Counted from the stretch's first letter, positions 27,513-36,511 are shown. The stretch is DNA of 64,000 nt from Bizionia argentinensis JUB59 (GCF_000224335.1 NZ_AFXZ01000047.1:16197-80196); one strand, 5' to 3'. Made by a program: numbers and translations. The notes: generated from the letters alone by a model not told the origin.

Positions 27513-28190
27513 GTGGCCATAATATTAAGTATAGAAACAGCAACAACCAATTGTTCGGTCTCTCTTTCAAAAGAAGGAGAGATTTTTGCTTTAAAAGAAG
27601 ATTATAATAATAGTTTTTCTCATGCAGAGCGCTTGCATGTATTTATTGACGATATTCTTAAGGAAAATCAAATCGATAAATCGGAAATTAAAGCCATAGC
27701 CGTCAGTAAAGGTCCTGGATCTTATACAGGATTGCGTATTGGAGTATCTGCAGCTAAAGGCCTTTGTTTTGCCTTAGACATTCCTTTAATAAGTGTTTCC
27801 ACTTTAGAAGCCTTAGCACATCAGGTTCAAATAGAAGAAGGGTTTATTATTCCCATGTTGGATGCTAGGCGCATGGAAGTATATGCGGATGTTTTTAATG
27901 CACAGTATAAATCGGTAAGAGGTATAAAAGCGGAAGTTTTAGATGAAATGTCTTATGCTGAATATCTAGAAAATAATATGGTTTATTTTATAGGAAATGG
28001 CGTTGCAAAAACAAAAATTCTTATCCAACATAAACATGCCAATTTTGTAGAAAATAAATTGCCTTCGGCTAAACAAATGGGCGCCTTAGCTTATTATAAG
28101 TACAAAAAAAGCGACACTGAAGATGTCGCTTATTTTGAGCCTTATTACTTAAAAGATTTTGTGGCTTTAAAGCCTAAACCTAAATTATAA
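27513..28190 (+). CDS. tsaB: tRNA threonylcarbamoyladenosine biosynthesis protein TsaB
   Basis: Partner of TsaD and TsaE in making the t6A modification at position 37 of ANN-decoding tRNAs; cytoplasmic ASKHA-fold protein. The 225 residues contain the opening SIETATTNCSVSLSKEG and the family signature KGPGSYTGLRIG (about 68-79). Start is GTG at 27513, 4 bases after the TolC stop; no ATG fits the conserved N-terminus. The 3' end is convergent with mscS (one base between stops), and its last codons include a hairpin that acts on the opposite strand. Confidence 0.94.
   Translation: MAIILSIETATTNCSVSLSKEGEIFALKEDYNNSFSHAERLHVFIDDILKENQIDKSEIKAIAVSKGPGSYTGLRIGVSAAKGLCFALDIPLISVSTLEALAHQVQIEEGFIIPMLDARRMEVYADVFNAQYKSVRGIKAEVLDEMSYAEYLENNMVYFIGNGVAKTKILIQHKHANFVENKLPSAKQMGALAYYKYKKSDTEDVAYFEPYYLKDFVALKPKPKL
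28104..28131 (-). terminator. mscS terminator embedded in the tsaB coding region
   Basis: On the minus strand an 8-base-pair stem (28124-28131 with 28109-28116, 7-base loop) is followed directly by seven T residues. It lies 61 bases past the mscS stop and wholly inside tsaB. No hairpin with a T-run is seen on the plus strand here. Confidence 0.75.
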
Positions 28191-28191
28191 T

Positions 28192-29010
28192 TTATCCTTC
28201 TTTATGTATTTCAACTTGATGTGGATAAGGAATATCAATACCAGCCGCATCTAGTGCTTCTTTGGTTTGCTCAATAACATCGAATTTTACAGTCCAATAA
28301 TCTTCTTTTTTAACCCACGCACGTGTGAAAAAATTGATAGAACTATCCGCTAATTCCGAGACGTTTACGGCTGTAGCTGGATCTTTTAATACTAATGGAT
28401 GCGAATTAATAACGCCAAAAAGAACCTCTTTAGTTTTCTTAATATCTGAATCGTAACCAACCCCAAACGTGAAATCTACACGACGTGTATCTTCTACGCT
28501 GTAATTAACAATATTCCCATTTGAAAGTGCGCCATTTGGGATAATTACTTCTTTATTATCTGTTGTATTAAGTTTGGTTGTGAAAATTTGAATTTCTTTT
28601 ACCGTACCACTTTGTCCTTGTGCTTCAATAAAATCGCCAATTTTAATGGGTTTAAAAATCATTAAAAGAATTCCGCCGGCAAAATTCCCTAAAGAACCTT
28701 GCAGTGCTAAGCCAATTGCTAAACCAGCAGCTGCAATAATAGCGGCAAATTGTGTTGTGGGAACCCCTAATGTTCCCAATAAGGTTATAACTAATAAGAT
28801 TTTTAGAAGGGCATTAATTAAATTTATAAGAAATTTTTGAAGACTTAATTCATAATCTCGGTTCTCCATTATTTTAGTAGCGCCTCTTGCAATTTTTTTA
28901 ATAACCCAAGAACCTACAATCCAAATGGCAATAGCTGCAATAACTTTTAAACCATAAGTGGTTCCAAAAACTATTGCTTGATCGATCCAGTAATCCAAAT
29001 TTTTATCCAT
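28192..29010 (-). CDS. Small-conductance mechanosensitive channel, MscS family
   Basis: Inner-membrane channel that opens on membrane tension to release solutes after hypo-osmotic shock. The 272 residues match E. coli MscS: three transmembrane helices (about 15-38, 60-80, 85-110), the pore helix region GLALQGSLGNFAGGILLMIF, the beta domain with GDFIEAQGQSGTVKEIQIF, and a C-terminal cytoplasmic domain. It is convergent with tsaB, with one base between the stops, and is monocistronic. Confidence 0.95.
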   Translation of the reverse strand: MDKNLDYWIDQAIVFGTTYGLKVIAAIAIWIVGSWVIKKIARGATKIMENRDYELSLQKFLINLINALLKILLVITLLGTLGVPTTQFAAIIAAAGLAIGLALQGSLGNFAGGILLMIFKPIKIGDFIEAQGQSGTVKEIQIFTTKLNTTDNKEVIIPNGALSNGNIVNYSVEDTRRVDFTFGVGYDSDIKKTKEVLFGVINSHPLVLKDPATAVNVSELADSSINFFTRAWVKKEDYWTVKFDVIEQTKEALDAAGIDIPYPHQVEIHKEG

Positions 29011-29042
29011 AAAATATATAATGTGTGATTTTAAGTAAGATG

Positions 29043-29050
29043 CAAATTTA
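29043..29050 (-). promoter_or_regulatory. Putative -7 box for mscS
   Basis: Minus-strand TAAATTTG, 32 bases before the mscS ATG. No matching -33 element is obvious. Confidence 0.4.
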
Positions 29051-29275
29051 CATATTATCTCACCGTTCTAAAAATTATAGAAATATTAATGGAAATGAAA
29101 TAGGATCATATTACTAAATTTAACTTTAATTTAGAATAATTGGAGGTGTTTAATAATGTAATTATTTAAATATAGTATTAATATAATAATGGAAAAAGAC
29201 TAAATCGGGATTCAATGAGATCAATTCCAAATTTTAGATTTGTTTTAAAAGCTTTATAATGAAGAAATAAGTCAT

Positions 29276-29306
29276 AAAAAAAAACGCTCTGCATGGAGCG
29301 TTTTTT
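29276..29306 (-). terminator. Terminator downstream of dodecin
   Basis: 11-base-pair stem (29279-29289 with 29296-29306), loop TGCATG, flanked by A-run and T-run, so it can work on both strands. It lies 23 bases past the dodecin stop, which is why the minus strand is given. Confidence 0.8.
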
Positions 29307-29329
29307 ATAAATTACTTATGCTTTATAAA

Positions 29330-29530
29330 TTAACTAACCTCGAAGGTTATTTTTAAATTAACCCGGAACTCGGTTACATTATCACCATTCACAATGGCGC
29401 TTTGTTCTTTAATATAAACTGAACGAATGTTTTTTACGGTTTTCGATGCTTCCTTAACTGCTTTTCTGGTGGCATCTTCCCAGCTTTTTTCTGAATTTGC
29501 TAATACTTCAATAACTTTTAGAATGGCCAT
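29330..29530 (-). CDS. Dodecin family flavin-binding protein
   Basis: Small dodecameric protein that stores or buffers flavins. The 66 residues show the one-helix, three-strand dodecin pattern: KVIEVLANSEKSWEDATRKA (helix), VKNIRSVYIKEQSAIV and EFRVNLKITFEV (strands). The conserved SW of EKSWEDA (flavin-stacking Trp) is present. It lies 57 bases downstream of the NifU-type gene on the same strand and may share its transcript. Confidence 0.9.
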   Translation of the reverse strand: MAILKVIEVLANSEKSWEDATRKAVKEASKTVKNIRSVYIKEQSAIVNGDNVTEFRVNLKITFEVS

Positions 29531-29587
29531 AATGATTTTATTTTTATAATTTAGCTTAAGTTACTAAAAAATTTATTAAAAATAAAA

Positions 29588-30490
29588 CTAGCCATTTATA
29601 GCTTCAACAGTTTCTACACGACCTTTTAGCATTTCTTTTAGCATGTTTTCAATTCCATTTTTAAGAGTAATTGTGGACGATGGACAACCACTACAGGCAC
29701 CTTGTAAAATAACTTTAACCGTTTTCGTGTCCGGATTATAGGATTCAAATTGAATATTACCGCCATCGCTGGCAACAGCAGGTTTAATATATTCTTCTAA
29801 AATTGTAATAATTTCTTTTGATGTATCATCAAGAGTCTCATAAGTTGCATCTAATTTTTCTGATGTCCTATTGGATTCTTGTTGTGCTTTAGCAGAAACA
29901 ATTTCTTTACCGTTTTCAATAAATGATCTTATATACTCACGCACTTCCATGGTAATGGTTTCCCATTCCGCCATATCATATTTGGTTACAGAAACGTAAT
30001 TGTCTTCTATAAAAACACTTTTCACAAAAGGAAAGTGGAATAATTCTGTAGCCAATGGCGATAATTTCGCTTCATCAATAGACGTAAACTCATAGGTAGC
30101 CGTTACCAATTTTTTGTTGGCTATAAATTTAATTACAGCTGGGTTTGGTGTGCTTTCTGCATAAACAGTTATAGGTGATTTCTTTACTGTTGTGGTTTCT
30201 TTTACAGCTTTGGCGCCAGAGTTTAAGTAGTCCTTAATTTGCTCGGCAACTTCTTCTTGAACATCGGACCACTCAACAATATCAAAGCGCTCAATAGCAA
30301 TAAAATTGCTAGAGATATACACTTTTTTTACAAAGGGCAGTTGAAATAATTGCTGTGCTAAAGGAGAGTTTTTCGCTTCGTCAATATTACTAAATTCAAA
30401 GCTTTGGTGGTTGGTAATAAACTGATTAAGTTCAAATTTAACAATCGTTTTATTGGAGGTTTCTTGAATGGAAACTGTATATAGAGTCAT
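29588..30490 (-). CDS. NifU/Nfu-type iron-sulfur scaffold with duplicated N-terminal domain
   Basis: Cytoplasmic Fe-S cluster carrier. The C-terminal NifU domain (about 218-300) has the cluster-binding CxxC in GACSGCPSSTITLKNGIE. The N-terminal part contains two copies of the Nfu N-terminal (scaffold) domain, about residues 1-92 and 108-196, aligned by DEAKNSPLAQQLFQLPFVKKV and DEAKLSPLATELFHFPFVKSV (each quoted near its limit). A linker (about 93-107) rich in Lys/Thr joins them. Most Nfu proteins carry one such domain, so the 300-residue length reflects the duplication. Monocistronic or with dodecin. Confidence 0.92.
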   Translation of the reverse strand: MTLYTVSIQETSNKTIVKFELNQFITNHQSFEFSNIDEAKNSPLAQQLFQLPFVKKVYISSNFIAIERFDIVEWSDVQEEVAEQIKDYLNSGAKAVKETTTVKKSPITVYAESTPNPAVIKFIANKKLVTATYEFTSIDEAKLSPLATELFHFPFVKSVFIEDNYVSVTKYDMAEWETITMEVREYIRSFIENGKEIVSAKAQQESNRTSEKLDATYETLDDTSKEIITILEEYIKPAVASDGGNIQFESYNPDTKTVKVILQGACSGCPSSTITLKNGIENMLKEMLKGRVETVEAING

Positions 30491-30718
30491 GGTAAATATA
30501 TTTTACGTAAAAATACTAAAACAAAACTACAGATATCCATATATTTGAGTTTTAACATTGAATTACAATTGCTAATAGAAGTCATGTAAATTAATTATAA
30601 GCCTTAATCATTTAACTGAGAAATAAAAATTGATTTTTATTATCTTATTATGAAATGCAAGTTTATACAAGGATTATTATGATTCGAAATGTCAGTAATC
30701 CATCCTGAAAAATATATT

Positions 30719-31723
30719 ATGACAATGAAAAGGTTTTTTTTAATAGCCGCTGTTGCCTTTTTTACGCAATTTGGACACGCTCAAGAGGGTTTGCCTGTTT
30801 ATTCTGATTATTTAACAGATAATTATTATTTAATTCACCCGTCTATGGCTGGTGTTGCTAATTGTGCCAAAATCCGTATGACAGGTAGACAGCAATGGTT
30901 TGGACATGAAAATGCTCCCAAGTTGTTAACCGTGAGTGCCAATGGTAGAATTGGCGATTCTAATTCTGGAATTGGTGCTATATTTTATACGGATAAAAAC
31001 GGATTTCATTCACAAAATGGTGCTTATTTAACCTATGCGCATCATTTATTGTTTTCTAGAAATGAAGTCGATTTAAATATGTTGTCTTTCGGTTTAAGTG
31101 TTGGAGCTATTCAATATAAACTGGATGAAACCGCTTTTTTAAATGAACTGCCTGATCGTCTTATTTCGGGTATCGCGCAAAGTTCAACTAATTTTAATAT
31201 CGATTTCGGATTTTCATATTTCTTATATAATTTCTACGCGCATGCTACGGTTAAAAACATGTTGAATAACGAAGGGATTAATAATGATATTGAAATCACT
31301 AATAATTTAAGACGCTATTTGTTTTCTACCGGAATTGTTTTAGGCAAGTTTGGTAGCGAGTGGAGTTATGAGCCGTCAATAATGTTCCAATATAAAGATG
31401 CTACTAAAGAATCTTCTATCGACATCAACGCTAAAGTGTATAAAGAAATGGATTTTGGTAAAGTTTGGGGTGGATTATCCTATCGTCGTAGTTTAGATGG
31501 AGCAGAGTTTAGGGAAACTAATGGTAGTATTTCAAGCCAGAAATTACAATATGTTTCACCATTGGTGGGTGTTACATTTGAAGAATTTATGGTGGCATAT
31601 ACGTATTCATACCAATCGAATTCCGTAGTATTTAATAATGGTGGTTTTCATCAAATTACTTTAGGATATAATTTTGCTTGTAGAAAAGAGCGCTACCAAT
31701 GCAAATGTCCTGCGGTTAATTAA
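30719..31723 (+). CDS. PorP/SprF family type IX secretion membrane protein
   Basis: Outer-membrane beta-barrel of the PorP/SprF family; SprF is needed for SprB export and PorP for type IX secretion. The mature region opens with GLPVYSDYLTDNYYLIHPS, the family signature (short form of the YxxNxxxINPA motif), and ends in a strand-rich barrel. I start at the ATG at 30719 (334 residues) or 30725, giving signal peptide MKRFFLIAAVAFFTQFGHAQ; the ATG at 30689 adds 10 polar residues before it. Usually such genes sit beside a large SprB-like adhesin; none is here. A terminator follows. Confidence 0.88.
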   Translation: MTMKRFFLIAAVAFFTQFGHAQEGLPVYSDYLTDNYYLIHPSMAGVANCAKIRMTGRQQWFGHENAPKLLTVSANGRIGDSNSGIGAIFYTDKNGFHSQNGAYLTYAHHLLFSRNEVDLNMLSFGLSVGAIQYKLDETAFLNELPDRLISGIAQSSTNFNIDFGFSYFLYNFYAHATVKNMLNNEGINNDIEITNNLRRYLFSTGIVLGKFGSEWSYEPSIMFQYKDATKESSIDINAKVYKEMDFGKVWGGLSYRRSLDGAEFRETNGSISSQKLQYVSPLVGVTFEEFMVAYTYSYQSNSVVFNNGGFHQITLGYNFACRKERYQCKCPAVN

Positions 31724-31746
31724 TAGAGAAGAAATAAATAATTTAG

Positions 31747-31775
31747 AAACTCGGAATAAATTTTCGAGTTTTTTT
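31747..31775 (+). terminator. Terminator after porP/sprF-like gene
   Basis: 10-base-pair stem with one G-T pair (31747-31756 with 31762-31771), 5-base loop, and a T-run. Confidence 0.7.
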
Positions 31776-31954
31776 ATACTGTTCAATTTCGTTTATAGAA
31801 AAATATGAATGCGTATTCAGTGCGTTTTCTTTCGTGAAAAGCCTTTTCGAGTTTGTATACGTATCATTTTGATAAGTAACCAGACTTAAATTCATAAAGG
31901 CACATTTTATTTTACCGCAGAAAGTATGTAAGTTTATGCTAGCAAATAAGATAA

Positions 31955-34120
31955 ATGAAACTCTTAATAACTTTTATAATGTTTCTCTTTGTGTGTGTGA
32001 TTCCATATAGGGTTTTTTCACAGGAAACACCAACTTACAACAACCAGCAAACGCCTTCCTTTATTGTTCGAGGTTCGGTTTACGATGCCGAATTTCATAG
32101 AGCCATTCCAAATGTAAATATTGAAGTTAGTGGAGGCGCTTATACAACTACTAATTTGTCTGGTGACTTCAGAATTCAAGTCAAAAAAGGCGATGAATTG
32201 GTTGTAAAACATAAAGATTTTAAAACTGTTTATTACACCGTAAAAGATAATAGTCGCATTAAGATTGAAGTTCGTGCTAATCAAGACGCTTCCCAAGCGC
32301 CAAAAAGAAATCGAGGTTTGTCGTTTCAAGCGGCTGTAGACTCTTCTAAATACTACTTGAAAACAGATATTGAAAAGAGTCTTCAATTTATTACTGAAGG
32401 GCTTTCTAAAAGTCAATCTACCAAGGATAAATCTGAAGTGTATACAGTACTGGGAGATATTTATGTGTACTGGAAACAATACGATTTAGCGATTTCCAAT
32501 TATAGCATTAGTTTACAAAATTTGCCATTGGCAATTGTTCAATTAAAATTAGCCAAGGCTTATAGGTACAATAAAAACTACCAGGAAAGTCTCTCGATTT
32601 ATAAGAGCATTACCGAAGACGAATTAAGCAATAGGCAGCATGTTTTTTTGCATGAAGGATTGGGAGACACTTACTACGCCATGCAAGACTTTCAAAAGGC
32701 TTTAAAAGCTTACAATGTGGCATTAGAAAAAGCAGTTAAACACCAAATGACACCTAAAAAAACCGATTTAACCTCTAAAATTGCACAAACTTATAGCGAA
32801 TCTGGTAGTGAGAAAGAAGCCGGAGATTATTTTAATAATGCTATGGAATTGGCTTTAGAAGAAACCGAATCACGATCTGTTGAAGAGAAAGTGAAAGTGG
32901 CCGATTTTAAAAATAGAAGTCAAAATTTTTCTGATGAAATTAAGCTCCGTAAACAAGCTATTCAGGATATTCAAGGCATTGAAATGGATTCTGCTATTGG
33001 TATTGAAAGCGCGCTAACGGTTCAGAAGCAAAATTATAAAATTGGAAATGCTTATTACTTAAAGAAGGATTATGATAGTGCAAAATCGTATTTAGAAAAA
33101 AGTATAAATGAAGCTAACGCTAAAAATGATTTAGTCGTTGCTAAAGATGCCAAACGTAAACTATCCGAGGTGTATAGTAGCTCTGGGGAATATAATAAAG
33201 CTTTAGAAACCTATAAGGAGTATACAGATTTGGTGGAAACACTTTATATAAAAAAAGAACAAGAAATTATCCAAGCAGCGCGCTTTAGTAAAGAAATTGC
33301 TGAAAAGCAGAACCGTATTACTAGTTTGGAGTCCGAAAGACAATTATCAGAAAGTAAATATCAATTAACATCTGAACGCAACAAGCGTCAGCAGCTTATT
33401 ATTTATTCTTTAATCGGTGGATTACTGTTATTGCTGATAACCGCTTATTTTATGTATAAATACATTAAACAGCAACGTTTGGCTAATAATTTACTTGCTT
33501 TAAAGTCCTTGCGAAGTCAGATGAATCCACATTTTATTTTTAATGCTTTAAATTCGGTGAATAGCTTTATAGCTTCCAATGATGAACGAACGGCGAATCG
33601 GTATTTGTCCGATTTCTCTCAACTTATGCGGTCTGTTTTAGAGAATAGTGAAGCAGATTTTATCCCTTTAGAAAAAGAAATCGCTTTATTGGAATTGTAT
33701 ACGAAGTTAGAACATTTTCGCTTTCAAGATAAATTCGATTACGAGATATCGGTTTCAAGTGAGGTAGTGGTTTCCGATTTTCAAATTCCACCAATGCTGT
33801 TACAACCTTACATAGAAAACGCTGTGTGGCATGGTTTACGTTACAAAATTACCAAAGGTATATTAACCATAGCAATTGCTAAAAAAAGTGACACAGAGAT
33901 TACCATTACAATTTCAGATAATGGCATTGGCCGTGAACGTTCTAGAGCTTTAAAAACGGATAATCAGAAAAAGCATAGCTCGCAAGGCATGAGTAATATT
34001 AAAAAACGCGTGACTATTTTAAATGAAATGTATCAGGATAAAGTAGACGTTACTATTTCAGATTTTCAAGATTCGGAAGATACCGGAACACAGGTCTTGG
34101 TGACTTTGAAAAAGGATTGA
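31955..34120 (+). CDS. LytS-type sensor histidine kinase with carboxypeptidase-regulatory-like and TPR sensor region
   Basis: Inner-membrane two-component kinase of 721 residues. In order: signal peptide (about 1-22); a CarboxypepD_reg-like beta domain (about 32-108: FIVRGSVYDAEFHRAIPN, TTTNLSGDFRIQVKKGD); TPR-like helices (about 115-430); a coiled coil (about 430-475); a membrane helix (about 482-504); a His_kinase domain with the phospho-accepting His in RSQMNPHFIFNALNSVNSF; and a HATPase_c domain (NAVWHGLRYKI N-box, SDNGIGRERSR). The sensor part should be periplasmic. The LytTR regulator gene follows 64 bases later and is its probable partner. The signal is unknown. Confidence 0.9.
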   Translation: MKLLITFIMFLFVCVIPYRVFSQETPTYNNQQTPSFIVRGSVYDAEFHRAIPNVNIEVSGGAYTTTNLSGDFRIQVKKGDELVVKHKDFKTVYYTVKDNSRIKIEVRANQDASQAPKRNRGLSFQAAVDSSKYYLKTDIEKSLQFITEGLSKSQSTKDKSEVYTVLGDIYVYWKQYDLAISNYSISLQNLPLAIVQLKLAKAYRYNKNYQESLSIYKSITEDELSNRQHVFLHEGLGDTYYAMQDFQKALKAYNVALEKAVKHQMTPKKTDLTSKIAQTYSESGSEKEAGDYFNNAMELALEETESRSVEEKVKVADFKNRSQNFSDEIKLRKQAIQDIQGIEMDSAIGIESALTVQKQNYKIGNAYYLKKDYDSAKSYLEKSINEANAKNDLVVAKDAKRKLSEVYSSSGEYNKALETYKEYTDLVETLYIKKEQEIIQAARFSKEIAEKQNRITSLESERQLSESKYQLTSERNKRQQLIIYSLIGGLLLLLITAYFMYKYIKQQRLANNLLALKSLRSQMNPHFIFNALNSVNSFIASNDERTANRYLSDFSQLMRSVLENSEADFIPLEKEIALLELYTKLEHFRFQDKFDYEISVSSEVVVSDFQIPPMLLQPYIENAVWHGLRYKITKGILTIAIAKKSDTEITITISDNGIGRERSRALKTDNQKKHSSQGMSNIKKRVTILNEMYQDKVDVTISDFQDSEDTGTQVLVTLKKD

Positions 34121-34158
34121 ATTTAAATCTTTAAAAAAGGTACTAATTATAAAGAGAG

Positions 34159-34178
34159 ATTCCTATGAAAGCAGGAAT
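34159..34178. repeat. Short imperfect palindrome before the LytTR gene
   Basis: Arms ATTCCT and AGGAAT around an 8-base centre, 6 bases before the regulator's ATG. Similar to the element at 34923-34942 after the gene. Could be an operator or a degenerate dispersed repeat. Confidence 0.4.
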
Positions 34179-34184
34179 AAAAAT

Positions 34185-34919
34185 ATGAAACTAAAAGCTA
34201 TAATAGTAGAGGACGAACAAACGAGCCGCGATATTTTAAGAAATTATCTTACCAAATATTGTCCGAATATTGATGTTTTAGGTGAAGCTGAAAATGTAGA
34301 AGAGGCCTTAGTCTTAATAAGAAATAATGAACTTGATTTGGTGTTTTTGGATGTTGAAATGCCTTATGGCAATGCTTTCGATTTGTTAGAAAAAGTAGGT
34401 GATATTAATTTTGAAACTATATTCGTTACCGCTTACAATCAATATGCTTTAGAAGCTTTGAATGCACATGCATCTTATTATTTAATGAAACCGATTTCTA
34501 TAGATGAACTCATTAAATCGGTTGATTATGTTACCGAAATAAGAAAGAAAGAATCCGCGCTTCAAGATCAAGTTCTGGTGCCGAAAATAAATGTGATTGC
34601 AGGAAAAATAACCATTCCACAGCAAGATGGTTTTGAGATCATTAACACAGCTGATATTTTATATTGCAAAGCTGATGATAATTACACCGAAATTTATCTT
34701 AATAATGATAAAAGGAAAGTCGTGAGTAAAACCTTAAAGCACTTTGAAGATATATTAAAAGATGGTCATTTTTCAAGAGTTCATAAATCTTATTTAGTTA
34801 ATGTCAATGAAATAGTAAAGTACGTAAAAGGGAAGGGTGGAAGTGTAGTGTTGAGTAATGGCAAACAAGTAAGTGTTTCAGCTTCTAGGAAATCGGATTT
34901 ATTAGCTTTTTTTAAGTAA
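34185..34919 (+). CDS. LytTR-type response regulator
   Basis: Transcription regulator of 244 residues. The receiver domain (about 1-120) has the acidic pocket (VEDEQ), phospho-acceptor Asp in VFLDVEMP (about 56), Thr in FVTAYN and Lys in LMKPIS (about 105). The LytTR DNA-binding domain (about 140-244) has ILYCKADDNYTEIYL and HFSRVHKSYLVNVNEIV. It follows the LytS-type kinase and has no own terminator. LytTR regulators commonly bind direct-repeat sites; the target genes are unknown. Confidence 0.94.
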   Translation: MKLKAIIVEDEQTSRDILRNYLTKYCPNIDVLGEAENVEEALVLIRNNELDLVFLDVEMPYGNAFDLLEKVGDINFETIFVTAYNQYALEALNAHASYYLMKPISIDELIKSVDYVTEIRKKESALQDQVLVPKINVIAGKITIPQQDGFEIINTADILYCKADDNYTEIYLNNDKRKVVSKTLKHFEDILKDGHFSRVHKSYLVNVNEIVKYVKGKGGSVVLSNGKQVSVSASRKSDLLAFFK

Positions 34920-34922
34920 CTA

Positions 34923-34942
34923 ATTCCTGCGTAGGCAGAAAT
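34923..34942. repeat. Short imperfect palindrome after the LytTR gene
   Basis: Arms ATTCCTGC and GCAGAAAT (7 of 8 pair) with a 4-base centre, 3 bases after the stop codon. See the related element at 34159-34178. Confidence 0.4.
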
Positions 34943-35193
34943 CTCATATGCTATTAAAAATATTACAATCAATCTAGCAAAGATCGTAACGCATTTATAA
35001 CGTAGTGAGAAATCTATCAAGCTTAATTTCTCATCCTTTCAATTAGGTTTCTATTTAGCTTAACCTGACAATTTGAAAGCGCTCAATGTTAAGGAATCTT
35101 ATTGAAGTTCTCAAAAACAATCCTTAAAAATAGCTTTACATTAGCAAAACATAAATTAAATTTCAAAACACAAATTTTCAAAAACATAAAATC

Positions 35194-35709
35194 ATGCCCA
35201 TTATAAAATCAGTAAACGGAAAATCACCGCAAATACCAGAAGATTGCTTTATAGCCGAAAATGCCACAATTGTTGGCGATGTTACCATGGGAGCAACTTG
35301 CAGTGTTTGGTTTAACGCTGTAATTAGAGGCGATGTGCACTTTATTAAAATGGGAAATAAGGTGAATATTCAAGATGGTGCTGTTATTCATGCTACGTAT
35401 CAAAAATCGCCTACCACTATTGGGAACAACGTGTCTATTGGACATAATGCCATAGTACATGGTTGTACTATTCACGACAACGTTTTAATTGGAATGGGAA
35501 GTATTGTAATGGACGATTGTATTATTGAGAGTAACAGTATTGTTGCTGCAGGTGCCGTTTTAACTAAAAACACGCACATTAAAACTGGTAGTATTTATGC
35601 GGGTGTACCTGCTAAAAAGGTAAAAGATATTAGTGAGGAGTTGATTTCTGGAGAAATACATCGAATTGCCGAAAACTACGTTGCGTATTCAAGTTGGTTT
35701 AAAGAATAG
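35194..35709 (+). CDS. Gamma-carbonic anhydrase family protein
   Basis: Left-handed beta-helix protein of 171 residues with hexapeptide repeats (such as VGDVTM, NNVSIG, NNVLIG type turns). The three zinc-binding His are present: one in GAVIHATY and two in VSIGHNAIVHGC. Homologues hydrate CO2 or serve as acyl-transfer-like proteins of unsettled role (PaaY/YrdA group), so active carbonic anhydrase is a family-level inference. It is convergent with murI (4 bases between the genes). Confidence 0.93.
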   Translation: MPIIKSVNGKSPQIPEDCFIAENATIVGDVTMGATCSVWFNAVIRGDVHFIKMGNKVNIQDGAVIHATYQKSPTTIGNNVSIGHNAIVHGCTIHDNVLIGMGSIVMDDCIIESNSIVAAGAVLTKNTHIKTGSIYAGVPAKKVKDISEELISGEIHRIAENYVAYSSWFKE

Positions 35710-35713
35710 ATAG

Positions 35714-36499
35714 CTAAAAGTCTAAATAGGAGATGTGATCTTTATAAGCATCGCCTAAAATTTGTGATATTACTTGTGTGTCTGCATTGGTGTAGAAATG
35801 CGTTTCTGGTTTTTTACCAGAAATATTCAATAGCTTGTTTTTATTTAAAATAAGCTCGGTTTGTTTGGCGACTGCTCGCCCAGAATCAATAATTTTAACC
35901 TCTTTCGGGAGTATTTTTAATAACTGCGGCATTAAATAGGGGTAATGCGTACAGCCTAATACCAAGTAATCAATATTAGCTTGTATCATAGGTTGTAAAT
36001 ATAGTTTAAGCAATGTGGTCATTTCAACCGAATCTAATTTTCCTGACTCAATGAGCTGGACAATACCTTCCCCTTCTTGTTCTATGACCCGAATCTTATC
36101 ATTATACAAATCTGTTGTTTGGTGAAATAATTCACTAGATAAGGTGCCTCGAGTAGCCAGTATGCCAATGGCTTTAGTTTTGGTGTTAAGGGCTGCAGGC
36201 TTAATAGCAGGTTCTATACCAATAAGAGGGATGTTAAAGCGCTCTCGTAAAACTTTAATAGCACTAGTTGTGGCAGTATTACAAGCTACAACTATGAGTT
36301 TGCAGTTTTTCGAAATAAGATACTCTGTATTCTTAATACTTAACTCAATAATTTCTTGCTGCGTTTTAGTCCCGTATGGCGAGTTTTTACTATCGGCTAG
36401 ATACAAAGTATGCTCATTGGGCAAACGTAAATGTAGCTCATTCCAAATGGACGTGCCGCCAACACCAGAATCAAATATGCCAATAGGTTTTGTACTCAT
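35714..36499 (-). CDS. murI: Glutamate racemase MurI
   Basis: Makes D-glutamate for peptidoglycan. The 261 residues carry both catalytic Cys: VACNTATTSA (about residue 72) and LGCTHYPYL (about 183), plus the N-terminal GIFDSGVGGTS with the acidic residue. The gene is separated from the ompH genes upstream by a terminator, so it has its own promoter in the short gap. It completes a run of envelope genes on this strand. Confidence 0.96.
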   Translation of the reverse strand: MSTKPIGIFDSGVGGTSIWNELHLRLPNEHTLYLADSKNSPYGTKTQQEIIELSIKNTEYLISKNCKLIVVACNTATTSAIKVLRERFNIPLIGIEPAIKPAALNTKTKAIGILATRGTLSSELFHQTTDLYNDKIRVIEQEGEGIVQLIESGKLDSVEMTTLLKLYLQPMIQANIDYLVLGCTHYPYLMPQLLKILPKEVKIIDSGRAVAKQTELILNKNKLLNISGKKPETHFYTNADTQVISQILGDAYKDHISYLDF

Positions 36500-36511
36500 A
36501 TACCAAAAATA

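Larger units (their letters stand above)
29011..29329. other. Intergenic region between mscS and dodecin
   Basis: A 319-base, very AT-rich gap with no credible coding sequence. It holds the leader of mscS, including a minus-strand -7-like box, and a hairpin terminator near the dodecin end. Nothing else is recognised. Confidence 0.6.
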
